This document shows, one piece after another, positions 33,262 to 42,579 of a stretch of 64,000 nucleotides of DNA. Origin of the DNA: UBA4416 sp040387555 (GTDB lineage Bacteria > Bacteroidota > Bacteroidia > B-17B0 > Aurantibacillaceae); assembly GCA_040387555.1 (NCBI GenBank), contig JAZKDO010000001.1, positions 372,001 to 436,000 on the forward strand, read 5' to 3'. A program made the translations under genes and the position numbers. Each line of letters opens with the position of its first letter. The first letter of the stretch is position 1. Under the pieces are notes generated by a model. The model did not search any database and was not told the origin of the DNA. It worked only from the letters and a program-made list of their open reading frames with translations.

Positions 33262-33855
33262 ATGCAGACAGACAATTTATTAAAGCAAGTCGATTTCATC
33301 AAAGAGATCGATAAATTAAAATACATTCAACGTAAAACTAAATTATTTAACAGCGACCGAAACGAAAATGACGCCGAACATAGCTGGCATTTAGCAATGA
33401 TGGTCATGGTATTGGCAGAACATTCCGACAAGCCCATTGATATTTTAAAAGTTTTAAAAATGGTTTTGATTCATGATATTGTTGAGATTGATGCAGGCGA
33501 CACGTTTATTTACGACTCATTAAAAAATCATTCAAATACAGACGAAGAACAATTGGCAGCAAAACGCATCTTCGGGTTGTTGCCGGCAGAACAAGCCAAA
33601 GAATTAATTTCGGTTTGGAATGAATTTGAAGAAGGCATTACTGATGAAGCAAAGTTTGCAAAATCAATGGACCGTTTTGCGCCCTTGTTACAAAACGTTT
33701 CCAATAATGGGGGAACCTGGAAAGAATTTAATGTGCCTTATCAAAAGGTGTACGAAAAGAAAAAGGTAATTAAAAATGGGTCGGCAACACTTTGGAACTA
33801 TGCAGAAAATTTAATTAACGAAAGTGTGGAAAAAGGGATATTAAAAAAAGCATAG
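33262..33855 (+). CDS. HD-domain hydrolase (YfbR/5'-nucleotidase-like)
   Basis: 197 aa from the ATG at 33262 (MQTDNLLKQVDFIKEIDKLK). Metal-binding residues of the HD fold are visible: NDAEHSWHLAMM (first His), VLIHDIVEIDAGD (HD pair) and a later Asp in KSMDRFAPLLQN. This is the short, single-domain HD group related to YfbR nucleotidases and other phosphohydrolases. The exact substrate cannot be read. Monocistronic with its own promoter box. Confidence 0.88.
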   Translation: MQTDNLLKQVDFIKEIDKLKYIQRKTKLFNSDRNENDAEHSWHLAMMVMVLAEHSDKPIDILKVLKMVLIHDIVEIDAGDTFIYDSLKNHSNTDEEQLAAKRIFGLLPAEQAKELISVWNEFEEGITDEAKFAKSMDRFAPLLQNVSNNGGTWKEFNVPYQKVYEKKKVIKNGSATLWNYAENLINESVEKGILKKA

Positions 33856-33962
33856 CCCCATTTTATTCGAAAAAATAATTAAAGAATGAATTTCATTTGC
33901 CTGGATTCATCAACGCATTAAAAACGGGAGTGCCGGTAACTTCGCTATTTTTAAAGCGATAC

Positions 33963-33990
33963 AAAAAAGGCCCACCCTCCTGGGCAGGCC
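33963..33990 (-). terminator. GC-rich terminator of the DoxX gene
   Basis: On the minus strand GGCCTGCCC-AGGA-GGGTGGGCC is an imperfect but GC-rich hairpin followed by TTTTTT. It is conspicuous in the AT-rich surroundings and lies about 48 nt after the DoxX stop. Confidence 0.55.
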
Positions 33991-34038
33991 GGCGCATGAT
34001 ACAAAAGATCCTCCAAGCACACGTTTTCATTTTCAGAA

Positions 34039-34416
34039 TTACACGTTAACATCTGCGGTTTTAGGCAGTACAAACATGTGTTTGTTTTTTAAATAAAGAC
34101 CTATCCATAACATGACTAAAAGTATGGCTGCTGTAGGTGTGCCACTCCCGGTTAATTCAATAGACAAGGCGCCTGCTAAATAACAGGAGATAAGCAGAAA
34201 GCCAATTTTGTAAGTTTTTGGGAACCAAAATAATGCCACTGCTGCCAACTCAATGATGCCAAATAAAGTCACATAACTGCCAAGGCCTGCCTTTGTTAAT
34301 CCTGTAACTATTTGTTCTGCACCTGCTAATTTCATAATTCCGCTCATGATTAGCATGAGAGATGGGATGACCGTTAATATAATGGAAATGATGCGGGTTG
34401 TTTTTGTTGTTGTCAT
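34039..34416 (-). CDS. DoxX-like membrane protein
   Basis: 125 aa with four membrane helices (IISIILTVIPSLMLIMSGIMK; VTLFGIIELAAVALFWF; IGFLLISCYLAGALSIE; AAILLVMLWIGLYL), the DoxX-like topology with G-x-x-K in helix 1 and E in helix 2. Small DoxX proteins are linked to quinone or redox stress, but the function is unclear. It is divergent from an HxlR regulator, and repeated GTATCC-type half-sites lie between them, so it is probably the regulator's target. Confidence 0.85.
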   Translation of the reverse strand: MTTTKTTRIISIILTVIPSLMLIMSGIMKLAGAEQIVTGLTKAGLGSYVTLFGIIELAAVALFWFPKTYKIGFLLISCYLAGALSIELTGSGTPTAAILLVMLWIGLYLKNKHMFVLPKTADVNV

Positions 34417-34439
34417 GTTTTTAGTTTTAGATTAGGATA

Positions 34440-34545
34440 CAAAACTATCTCAATTAAGTATCCATTAGGTATCACTTTCCCAAAGGATACCGATATACTT
34501 TAGGAAAGCGATATAAAAAAGAAAGCAATTTTGATGGTATCTTTG
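34440..34545. promoter_or_regulatory. Divergent promoter region with repeated half-sites between doxX-like and hxlR-like genes
   Basis: The minus-strand -7 box TAGTTTTG lies at 34447-34440 and the plus-strand box TATCTTTG at 34538-34545. Between them are AAGTATCC (34456-34463), GGTATCACTT (34468-34477), AAGGATACC (34483-34491) and ATATACTT (34493-34500). These are inverted GTATC-type half-sites over about 45 nt. Likely HxlR operators controlling both genes. Confidence 0.5.
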
Positions 34546-34565
34546 TTGAGCAAATTAATACGCTT

Positions 34566-34955
34566 ATGGAAATTATAGAACAGGATAAACGAAAATGTCC
34601 TACACACGTATCAAACGTTGAATGCACAAAACATCTGTTACCTGTTAAGGATGCATTAGATATTCTGAGCGGCAAATGGAAACTACAGATCATACTTTCT
34701 TTAACCTTCGGTAAGAAACGGTTTAAACAGATACAACGCGAAATTCCCGGGCTCACTCCTAAAATGTTATCCAAAGAATTAAAAGAGCTTGAAATAAATG
34801 AATTAGCCAGCAGGCATGTTTACGATACTTCTCCTGTTTCGATAGAATATGAAATCACACCTTACGGTAAAACATTAAGGCCGCTTATTGAAGAACTTGA
34901 AAAGTGGGGATCAAAACACAGGAAACGTATTATTGCCAGAAGCAACCGTGATTAA
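34566..34955 (+). CDS. HxlR-family transcriptional regulator
   Basis: 129 aa. Winged helix of the HxlR type: KDALDILSGKWKLQIILSL, then KRFKQIQREIPGLTPKMLSK and SIEYEITPYGKTLRPLIEEL. A cysteine near the N-terminus (VECTKHL) precedes the HTH and in some relatives senses electrophiles or redox state. It is divergent from the DoxX-like gene with shared half-sites, the common arrangement for HxlR and its redox-related target. Confidence 0.93.
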   Translation: MEIIEQDKRKCPTHVSNVECTKHLLPVKDALDILSGKWKLQIILSLTFGKKRFKQIQREIPGLTPKMLSKELKELEINELASRHVYDTSPVSIEYEITPYGKTLRPLIEELEKWGSKHRKRIIARSNRD

Positions 34956-34963
34956 AACACAGT

Positions 34964-35284
34964 TTAATGGTCATTGATAAGATCGGCTAAATAAATTAAT
35001 AGCTCTATAGAAGTATCATGTTCCATCCCTACTTCCAGGGAATTTCTGATACCATAATAATCTTCCACCTTACTTGTATTAACTTCCTTCTCAATTAATT
35101 TATCAAGGATAGCATACATAGCAAACATCCCTTCGTGAGTTAAGGAAGCAATGAAATTGCCATCAAAAAACCCAGCGTCCGTAATGCCTTCCGGATCCGA
35201 TTTACCACCATTAAATGCATAACGCGCAATGGCTTCATAAAGTAATGAGGGTTCTCTTTCGTTTATATTAATGATGAATGGCAT
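34964..35284 (-). CDS. Conserved hypothetical protein, 106 aa
   Basis: 106 aa, soluble, helical (MPFIININEREPSLLYEAIAR ... HDTSIELLIYLADLINDH), with no signal peptide or recognised motif. It ends 8 nt from the convergent HxlR stop. Acidic overall. I do not recognise the family. Confidence 0.72.
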   Translation of the reverse strand: MPFIININEREPSLLYEAIARYAFNGGKSDPEGITDAGFFDGNFIASLTHEGMFAMYAILDKLIEKEVNTSKVEDYYGIRNSLEVGMEHDTSIELLIYLADLINDH

Positions 35285-35488
35285 AGGTTTTAAAATGATT
35301 CACGTAAATGTACTATATTCTATCTTAGTTATATGCAAAAATGGTTGAGCACTTTCTTACATATTAACCTCTATACTATTTGATTTTTGTAACTCTATTC
35401 AACAAGTAAATTCGAAAATCATCCCGGGTTTTTTAAAATCCTTTTCAAGTGTAACAGCAATTAACTATGAGCTAAATACCTTTTTCTG

Positions 35489-35496
35489 TATATTTG
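35489..35496 (+). promoter_or_regulatory. -7 promoter box of the second metal-efflux operon
   Basis: TATATTTG at 35489-35496; the GTG start codon follows only 5 nt later, suggesting a leaderless transcript. No TTTG is present at the -33 position, hinting at activator-dependent expression. Confidence 0.45.
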
Positions 35497-35500
35497 AAAT

Positions 35501-35911
35501 GTGGTTAAAAGGTCTATCATCTTAACTCTGCTTTTTACAGCCTATACAATCGTATTGGCGCATAGTATCATTCCACATCACCATCACCATGATGAACATG
35601 AAACGACGCAATTAACATATCACCACGATGATCACCATGATGATGCCGACCATGATCATGAAAACAGCCTGTCTCACGATTTTGAAAATTACGTTCATAG
35701 CGGAGCCACCGGTGATCTTCATCAGCAACCTATCCAAAAATTTTCATGCAATAGTATTGCAATAGCCTACGTTGTTACTTTTTTTGATTTCTATATCAAA
35801 GCCGTGAAGAGTCCGCTGCCTATATTCCGGCATTCCACCGATCATATTCCCCTTTTGCGCCGTTGCCTTTCTAATAAAGGCTTAAGAGCGCCACCTTCTT
35901 TATTATCATAA
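35501..35911 (+). CDS. His-rich secreted metal-binding protein
   Basis: 136 aa from a GTG. The signal peptide is MVKRSIILTLLFTAYTIVLA. Just after it lies a dense His/Asp cluster (HHHHHDEHETTQLTYHHDDH), then HDADHDHEN, surely a metal-binding region. The C-terminus RAPPSLLS resembles the QPPKL end of the small protein before the other pump. It lies 71 nt upstream of the CzcA-TolC fusion, so it is probably a periplasmic metal buffer or chaperone for that pump; this role is inferred. Confidence 0.82.
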   Translation: MVKRSIILTLLFTAYTIVLAHSIIPHHHHHDEHETTQLTYHHDDHHDDADHDHENSLSHDFENYVHSGATGDLHQQPIQKFSCNSIAIAYVVTFFDFYIKAVKSPLPIFRHSTDHIPLLRRCLSNKGLRAPPSLLS

Positions 35912-35982
35912 ACAGGTAACTGTTTTATCTGCTCTTCTCATGGGCAATTTTACATCTTATATCAAAAATTAAAGTAGAACAA

Positions 35983-38900
35983 ATGCTTAATAAAATTATT
36001 GAGTTCTCTATAAAGAACAAATTAATCGTAGGTTTATTTATCCTGGCTCTAATAGGCTATGGTAGTTACGAAATTACACGACTGCCTATTGATGCCGTTC
36101 CTGATATTACAGATAACCAGGTGCAGGTCATAACCGTTACTCCTTCATTGGGCGCACCGGATGTCGAACGCTTAATTACCTTTCCTATTGAACAGGCCAG
36201 TAGTAATATTCCCGGACTGAAAGAAATCAGGAGTTTTTCCCGATTTGGTTTGTCACTTATTACAATCGTGTTTGATGATAACGTTGACATCTATTGGGCC
36301 AGGCAGCAGGTGACAGAAAGGCTTAAAACAGCTGAACAATCCATTCCAAAAGGAATAGGTTCACCTGAGTTAGCGCCTGTCACGACAGGGCTTGGAGAAA
36401 TTTACCAATATGTCTTAAGACCGAAGCCTGGTTATGAAACAAAATATAATGCCATTGAATTGAGATCCATTCAGGATTGGATTGTTAAACGTCAATTGAT
36501 TACCGTAAAAGGAGTGGCCGATGTGAGCAGTTTTGGCGGTAAATTAAAACAATATGAAGTAGCTGTTAACCCTTCAACCCTCAAATCATATAACATTACC
36601 ATTAATGATGTGTTTACCGCCCTGGAAAAAAACAACGAAAATACAGGCGGTGCTTACATTGAAAAAGCGTCTACTGTTTTATACATTCGCGCGGAAGGCC
36701 TGATTGGAAATATAGATGACATTAAAGACATTGTTGTAAAAAGTACTATAGACGGGACTCCCTTATTATTAAAAGATGTGGCAGAAGTACGTATTGGTAA
36801 TGCGACACGCTATGGTGCAATTACCTATAATGATGAAGGTGAAGTAGCAGGAGCTGTTGTGATGATGCTGAAAGGTGATAATAGCAGCAGGGTAATTGGA
36901 CAGGTAAAAGAAAAAATAGAACAGATAAAAAAGACCTTACCTGAGGGGATAGAACTGGAACCCTTTTTGGACAGGACAAAAATGGTTAACAGTGCTATTG
37001 GAACAGTTACTAAAAACTTATTGGAAGGGGCATTGATCGTTGTTCTTATTTTGGTTTTGTTCCTTGGTAATTTAAGAGCTGGGTTAATTGTGGCATCCAT
37101 CATACCATTAGCGATGCTTTTTGCAGTCATTATGATGAACATCTTTGGCGTTAGTGGTAATTTGATGAGTCTTGGTGCTTTAGATTTTGGTTTGATTGTG
37201 GATGGAGCAGTTATTATTGTAGAGGCCTGTATGTTTCAGTTACATGCGTCTAAGCAAAGTAAAGTTGATCAGTTACAAATGGATCATATTGTTTATAGAA
37301 CATCCACCCGGATGCGAAACGCTGCTATTTTTGGAGAATTAATTATTTTAGCCGTGTATCTTCCCATTTTTACATTAGAAGGCATCGAAGGAAAAATGTT
37401 CAAGCCAATGGCTCAAACGGTTGCTTTTGCTTTGTTGGGTGCTTTTATTCTGTCCTTAACTTATGTTCCAATGATGGCCGCGTGGTTTTTAAGTAAGCAT
37501 GTTAACCAAAAACAAAATATTTCAGATCGCATTATGAGGTCACTGGAAAATGTACATCGTAAGTATTTAACCAAAGTTCTAAATATTCCTAAAACGGTTA
37601 TTGCCTCTGTGGTTGTGTTGTTTGCTGTTGCACTAATTATATTTTCTAACATGGGTGGAGAATTTATACCTTCTCTTCCCGAAGGAGATTTTGCTGTAGA
37701 AACAAGAGTATTAGCGGGTAGCAACCTGACTACTTCTTCCGAGGCTATTATGAAATCTGCACACATTTTAAAAAACAAATTCCCTGAAATTGAAAAGATC
37801 GTGGGTAAAACAGGTAGCGGTGAAATTCCAACAGACCCTATGCCCATGGAAGCATCTGACATGATGATCATTTTAAAAGATAAATCGGAATGGACATCTG
37901 CGGATGACTGGGATGAATTATCTGAAAAGATGGCAGAAGCATTACAGGAGGTTCCCGGAGTAACCTATAGCTTCCAGTACCCTGTAGCCATGCGATTCAA
38001 TGAGTTAATGACAGGCGCTAAACAGGATGTGGTTTGCAAAATATTTGGAGAAAATTTAGATACCCTTTCTAAATATTCAAAAGTGGTAGGTGCAATTGCT
38101 GAAAAAATAGATGGAGCAGAGGATATTTATATCGAAGCAATAGACGGCCTCCCGCAGCTCATTATAAATTACAATCGCAAACTCATTGCACAATACGCAC
38201 TAAACATACAAGACATTAACCGGATTGTGAATACTGCTTTTGCCGGTGAAAAAAGTGGAGTTGTTTACGAAGATGAAAAAAGATTTGATTTGGTAGTTCG
38301 TTTGGCAGGAGAGAACAGAAAAAATCTTGAAGACCTTCAAGATTTATTGATCCCTACTCCGCAAGGTTCACAAATACCTTTACAACAAGTTGCCGATGTT
38401 TCCATTAAACAAAGTGTCAATCAGATTCAACGGGATGATGCTAAGCGGAGAATTATTGTTGGGTTTAATGTCAAAGGCAGAGATGTACAAAGTGTGGTAA
38501 ATGATATACAAAATGAAGCAGCAAAATTAAAGTTGCCGACAGGATACTATGTAACTTATGGAGGTGCATTTGAAAATTTGGTAGCCGCCAAAAAACGTTT
38601 GTCCTTAGCGGTACCCATTTCTTTGCTCTTGATTTTTTTACTTCTGTATTTTGCTTTCCATTCCGTGCGACAGGGTTTATTGATTTACTCAGCTATCCCA
38701 TTATCTGCCATAGGCGGTATTTTGCTTTTAGCTGCACGCGGAATGCCTTTTAGTATTAGCGCTGGAATTGGCTTTATCGCTTTGTTTGGTGTTGCTGTAC
38801 TGAATGGCATTGTCTTAATTTCCGAATACAACAAAATACGTAAAGATGGAGTCAGTAATATTAAACAAATTGTTTTGGAAGGAACCAGCAATCGTTTACG

Positions 38901-40314
38901 CCCGGTATTAATGACAGCCCTTGTTGCTTCATTAGGGTTTCTGCCGATGGCATTAAGTAATGGCGCAGGCGCCGAAGTACAACGTCCTTTAGCAACAGTG
39001 GTAATAGGTGGCCTGTTGTTCGCTACGCTTCTAACACTTTTTGTGCTACCGGTACTTTACATTCTTTTTGAAAAGAAACATTTTGCAAAAGAAGAAAACA
39101 AAACCAATGTACCTTCCATCATTCTGTTGTTGTGTTTATCATCCCTGGGGCTGAACGCACAACAACCTGTTACTTTACAAGCGGCTATTGATACAGCATT
39201 TAAAAACAGTTTAATAGTGAAAAATGAAAAGCTTAACGCTGAATATCAAAAGAAGCTAAAGGCTGCCGCCATTGATATTCCGCTAACTACCGTAACCGGT
39301 GAATACGGACAGATCAATTCCTTTTACCAGGACACTAAATTTGGTATCAGCCAATCCTTAAATTTTCCAACGGTGTATGCAAAACGCAGAGCGCTTCAAA
39401 ACGAAAATTTCAAAAGTGCCGAATTGAACATTGCGGTAAAACAAGCGGAGTTGAAAAAACAAGTAAGTACAGAGTTTTATTGGATTTTATACCTGAAACA
39501 AAAGCAGGAGATTTTAACACGAACAGATAGTATTTATTCTATCTTTCTCAAAAACTCAGAACTGCGTTTTAAAAAAGGAGAAAGCAACATCCTTGAAAAG
39601 ACAACTGCAGAAACACAACGCGGGCAAATAACCCTTCAACTCAATCAACTTAAAAATGAATTAGAAATGTCGCAATTGCGGTTTCAGCTTATATTAAATA
39701 CATCCAATAACCTTTCCCCGACTATACAAACTCCAAAAATGGAATTTGCAGTATCTAATTCAGGGATAGAAAACCATCCTCAGGTTAAATGGCTGATTCA
39801 ACAAAAACAAATCTCAGTGGTCAATACAAAACTGGAAAGATCAAAATTATTACCCGATCTTATTTTTGGTTACACTAATCAGAGTATTCAGGGAATGGGA
39901 GCAGATAATAATTTATATGCCAGGTCGGCGCGCTTTAGCTCCCTACATGCCGGTATTGGAATACCACTTTTCTTCGGTTCGCAAAAAGCACGCATTACTA
40001 CTTCAAAAACACTCGAATTAATTTCTGAAAATAATTACCAGTTGACTTTGCGCTCATTAAATTCGGAGTACCAGCAAGCATTGAAACAATATGAATTACA
40101 CCTTCAATCCATCAGGTACTTTGAAGAAACGGCGTTAAAAAATGCGGACACAATCACCTCTGCAGCCAATAAGCAGTTTACCGATGGTAGCATCAACTAC
40201 TTTGATTGGACCATGCATATTAATAACGCGGCAACCATTCGGAGTGATTACACCGAAGCCATCAGAGAATTGAACCAATCAATCATTCAACTTAATTATT
40301 TAATTTCTAAATAA
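35983..40314 (+). CDS. czcA: CzcA-family heavy-metal RND efflux pump fused to TolC-like domain
   Basis: 1443 aa. The RND part (about 1-1035) begins MLNKIIEFSIKNKLIVG and carries DFGLIVDGAVIIVEA in the fourth helix, the D, D, E relay typical of divalent-cation HME-RND pumps. A signal-like hydrophobic stretch (SIILLLCLSSLGLNAQQ) then leads into a TolC-like domain (about 1045-1443; VTLQAAIDTAFKNSLIVKNE). The whole protein is the full-length version of the paralog truncated at the left window edge; the two are similar throughout. The adaptor gene follows 2 nt after its stop, completing a tripartite efflux system. The precise metal is not determined. Confidence 0.95.
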   Translation: MLNKIIEFSIKNKLIVGLFILALIGYGSYEITRLPIDAVPDITDNQVQVITVTPSLGAPDVERLITFPIEQASSNIPGLKEIRSFSRFGLSLITIVFDDNVDIYWARQQVTERLKTAEQSIPKGIGSPELAPVTTGLGEIYQYVLRPKPGYETKYNAIELRSIQDWIVKRQLITVKGVADVSSFGGKLKQYEVAVNPSTLKSYNITINDVFTALEKNNENTGGAYIEKASTVLYIRAEGLIGNIDDIKDIVVKSTIDGTPLLLKDVAEVRIGNATRYGAITYNDEGEVAGAVVMMLKGDNSSRVIGQVKEKIEQIKKTLPEGIELEPFLDRTKMVNSAIGTVTKNLLEGALIVVLILVLFLGNLRAGLIVASIIPLAMLFAVIMMNIFGVSGNLMSLGALDFGLIVDGAVIIVEACMFQLHASKQSKVDQLQMDHIVYRTSTRMRNAAIFGELIILAVYLPIFTLEGIEGKMFKPMAQTVAFALLGAFILSLTYVPMMAAWFLSKHVNQKQNISDRIMRSLENVHRKYLTKVLNIPKTVIASVVVLFAVALIIFSNMGGEFIPSLPEGDFAVETRVLAGSNLTTSSEAIMKSAHILKNKFPEIEKIVGKTGSGEIPTDPMPMEASDMMIILKDKSEWTSADDWDELSEKMAEALQEVPGVTYSFQYPVAMRFNELMTGAKQDVVCKIFGENLDTLSKYSKVVGAIAEKIDGAEDIYIEAIDGLPQLIINYNRKLIAQYALNIQDINRIVNTAFAGEKSGVVYEDEKRFDLVVRLAGENRKNLEDLQDLLIPTPQGSQIPLQQVADVSIKQSVNQIQRDDAKRRIIVGFNVKGRDVQSVVNDIQNEAAKLKLPTGYYVTYGGAFENLVAAKKRLSLAVPISLLLIFLLLYFAFHSVRQGLLIYSAIPLSAIGGILLLAARGMPFSISAGIGFIALFGVAVLNGIVLISEYNKIRKDGVSNIKQIVLEGTSNRLRPVLMTALVASLGFLPMALSNGAGAEVQRPLATVVIGGLLFATLLTLFVLPVLYILFEKKHFAKEENKTNVPSIILLLCLSSLGLNAQQPVTLQAAIDTAFKNSLIVKNEKLNAEYQKKLKAAAIDIPLTTVTGEYGQINSFYQDTKFGISQSLNFPTVYAKRRALQNENFKSAELNIAVKQAELKKQVSTEFYWILYLKQKQEILTRTDSIYSIFLKNSELRFKKGESNILEKTTAETQRGQITLQLNQLKNELEMSQLRFQLILNTSNNLSPTIQTPKMEFAVSNSGIENHPQVKWLIQQKQISVVNTKLERSKLLPDLIFGYTNQSIQGMGADNNLYARSARFSSLHAGIGIPLFFGSQKARITTSKTLELISENNYQLTLRSLNSEYQQALKQYELHLQSIRYFEETALKNADTITSAANKQFTDGSINYFDWTMHINNAATIRSDYTEAIRELNQSIIQLNYLISK

Positions 40315-40316
40315 AC

Positions 40317-41447
40317 ATGAAAAATTATTTCATCATAGCATTATTGTTAATTGGCATGGCCGCTTGCAATACTAAACCGGAAGAAACAAAAACCGAACAA
40401 ACCATTGACGAAACAACTGTTGAACTAACAGATGCCCAACTTAAAAATGCAAAGCTGGAAACAGGCAAAATTCAGAAACGTGCTATTTCTTCCTTGCTTA
40501 AAGTTAATGGCAGAATTGATGTGCCGCCACAAAACATGGTATCTATTAGTGCTCCATTGGGTGGCTATTTAAAAACTACCAAACTACTGGAAGGCATGCA
40601 CGTAAATAAAGGAGAGGTTATTGCCACTATTGAAGATCAGCAATACATTCAGTTACAACAAGATTATTTAACCGCTAAAGCGCATTTGATCTCTATTGAA
40701 AAAGAGTATAACAGACAAAAAGACCTTAATGAAAGTAAGGCCAGCAGTGATAAAGTTTTGGAAAATGCCTTAGCGGAATACACCTCGCAAAAAGTGCTGA
40801 CAAAATCTTTATCAGAGAAACTAAAGTTAATTGGTGTAAACCCCGATAACTTAAACGAAAACAGCATCTCCAGAAGTATAAACATTGTTTCTCCCATTAA
40901 TGGTTTTGTATCAAGGGTAAAAATGAACGTTGGAAAATATGCCAATCATACGGATGTGTTATTTGAACTGGTTAATCCCGAAGACATACATTTAGCCTTA
41001 ACGGTATTTGAAAAAGACATTCATAAATTATTTATCGGACAAAAGATCGTTGCATACAATAATGGCCCTGAACCAAAAAAATACAAGTGCGAGATCATTT
41101 TAATTGGCCAGGACATTTCAAGCGAAAGAGCAGTGACTGTGCATTGTCATTTTATGGAATATGATAAAATATTGATTCCGGGTATGTATATGAATGCAGA
41201 GGTTGAAGTATCAACCAATAATGCCTTTGTTGTTCCTGATGAAGGCATCGTATTGTTTGAAGGAAAACAATATGTGTTTGTAAAACTATCCGATAAGAAA
41301 TTTGAAATGCAGGAAGTAACGACACAAAATTCTGAAAACGGATTCACACAAATCATCTTTCCTGATCATTCGGATTTACAGGACAAGACCTTTGTAACTA
41401 AAAATGCGTATACGCTTCTTATGAAAATGAAAAACAACGAAGAGTAA
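40317..41447 (+). CDS. czcB: RND efflux periplasmic adaptor lipoprotein (CzcB/CusB-like)
   Basis: 376 aa. Lipobox LIGMAACNTKPEE places it as a lipoprotein. Membrane-fusion-protein features follow: a lipoyl/barrel-sandwich half PLGGYLKTTKLLEGMHVNKG, an alpha-helical hairpin (about 110-180), the second half VSPINGFVSRVKMNVGKYA, and a beta-barrel with GMYMNAEVEVSTNN. It bridges the pump and channel parts of the fusion protein. There is no His-rich metal-binding N-terminus as in some CzcB proteins; the separate His-rich protein upstream may supply that. Confidence 0.92.
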   Translation: MKNYFIIALLLIGMAACNTKPEETKTEQTIDETTVELTDAQLKNAKLETGKIQKRAISSLLKVNGRIDVPPQNMVSISAPLGGYLKTTKLLEGMHVNKGEVIATIEDQQYIQLQQDYLTAKAHLISIEKEYNRQKDLNESKASSDKVLENALAEYTSQKVLTKSLSEKLKLIGVNPDNLNENSISRSINIVSPINGFVSRVKMNVGKYANHTDVLFELVNPEDIHLALTVFEKDIHKLFIGQKIVAYNNGPEPKKYKCEIILIGQDISSERAVTVHCHFMEYDKILIPGMYMNAEVEVSTNNAFVVPDEGIVLFEGKQYVFVKLSDKKFEMQEVTTQNSENGFTQIIFPDHSDLQDKTFVTKNAYTLLMKMKNNEE

Positions 41448-41530
41448 CAATGAAATAAATCATTTCTCAGCTACGTTTGAAGCACTGTCTTTAAACTATT
41501 AAGCAAAATTAAGCAGACTGAAAATTGCAG

Positions 41531-41586
41531 GGTACAACTTTCTTGACATTTGTCAAGGAGTACCCATTTTAATTTCCGTAGGTTTG
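41531..41586 (+). promoter_or_regulatory. Promoter with FNR/HcpR-type activator site
   Basis: TTGAC-ATTT-GTCAA (41544-41557), within the dyad CTTGACATTTGTCAAG, is nested in a wider GGGTAC/GTACCC repeat (41531-41536 and 41561-41566). The -7 box TAGGTTTG lies at 41579-41586, so transcription should start near 41591 and the dyad centre falls about 40 nt upstream, the classic class II activator position. TTGAC-N4-GTCAA is the form bound by some CRP/FNR-family regulators such as HcpR. Confidence 0.6.
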
Positions 41587-41612
41587 TTGCATAAATTTTA
41601 ATATCAGAAACT

Positions 41613-42002
41613 ATGGAACACAAGAAAACAGTTTTGATTATCGGTATCGATCCTGCGCTGATTGATTTTACTTCACCTGAATTTGCTGCTGTACCAGGCT
41701 TAACCGCGGAAAAAGTAGAGGTAGGGATTAAAGGTTCAATCAGCAAACTCATTGAACTAGGCTATGATGCGCAATTATGCTGGACGGATTTTGGGCAAAC
41801 GGCTATGGAGGTATTAGCACGTCATTTACAAAAAACACCGTTCGACTGTGTGTTGATAGGAGCCGGCATACGAAAAGTGGAAAGCAATTTTTTATTGTTT
41901 GAAAAAATGATCAATACTATTCATGAATTTGCACCAACAGCCAAAGTATGTTTTAATACCAATCCAACAGATAGTATCGAAGCAGTTAAACGCTGGTTAT
42001 AA
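41613..42002 (+). CDS. Conserved hypothetical Rossmann-like protein under FNR-type control
   Basis: 129 aa. Alternating strands and helices (KTVLIIGIDPALIDF; VEVGIKGSISKLIELGYDAQ; FDCVLIGAGIRKV; PTAKVCFNTNPTDSIEA) suggest a small alpha/beta fold reminiscent of a flavodoxin- or receiver-like sheet without the receiver aspartates. No signal peptide. The upstream FNR/HcpR-type site suggests induction by low oxygen or nitrosative stress. Function unknown. Confidence 0.75.
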   Translation: MEHKKTVLIIGIDPALIDFTSPEFAAVPGLTAEKVEVGIKGSISKLIELGYDAQLCWTDFGQTAMEVLARHLQKTPFDCVLIGAGIRKVESNFLLFEKMINTIHEFAPTAKVCFNTNPTDSIEAVKRWL

Positions 42003-42066
42003 CGTGAAACTCTAATTCCGGAGGATTGTGTTACCACTTTGAAGTGGGTAGCGTTGGCCAGGTATT

Positions 42067-42579
42067 CTATTCTTCTGATTTTTGTGAATTCAATCGAACC
42101 ATGGTTTTGGAGGTGAGCAAATGTTCCTGCGTGGTATACACATCCAGTTCAGTCATTAGTAAGGTATGCAACACGGCATTTTGAGTATACGCATGTAAGA
42201 AAAAGGCAAACGTTTTCCTTCGCAAAAAGAAAGCCAGGATAATATCTTCCACCAAAATTTCAGAAACATTCAAGACCCTGTTTCCATCCTTATCTTTCAC
42301 ATCATTGTTAATGATCTTTTCAATATTTTTTTTAATGAAAGGAACCACATTGTTTTCAGCCAATGCAGTAAGGAGTTCCCTGTTAGATTCAATACTAATA
42401 TGTATCAGATCTTTCTCGGGCATACTGGCAAGCGTGCGTAACATCGGGAGGTTTTCTTCCCTGCAATAGCGAATGCTTACTGTCACAAATTCCTCCAGTT
42501 TATTCTTTAAAATAAAATTAGCGAAATCGGGTAAGTACTGGAATTTGAATTTTGATTCGTCTATTTTTAAAGGTTCCAT
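42067..42579 (-). CDS. Hypothetical helical protein (possible RsbR-N/sensor-like)
   Basis: 170 aa from the ATG at 42579 (MEPLKIDESKFKFQYLPDFA). The frame can be extended to 42711, but that would overlap the promoter and start of the divergent GAF gene. All-helical, with FILKNKLEEFVTVSIRYCRE and SIESNRELLTALAENNVVPF; this looks like the N-terminal helical sensor of RsbR-type or PAS-kinase proteins, though no known motif is certain. The C-terminus is charged. Confidence 0.6.
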   Translation of the reverse strand: MEPLKIDESKFKFQYLPDFANFILKNKLEEFVTVSIRYCREENLPMLRTLASMPEKDLIHISIESNRELLTALAENNVVPFIKKNIEKIINNDVKDKDGNRVLNVSEILVEDIILAFFLRRKTFAFFLHAYTQNAVLHTLLMTELDVYTTQEHLLTSKTMVRLNSQKSEE

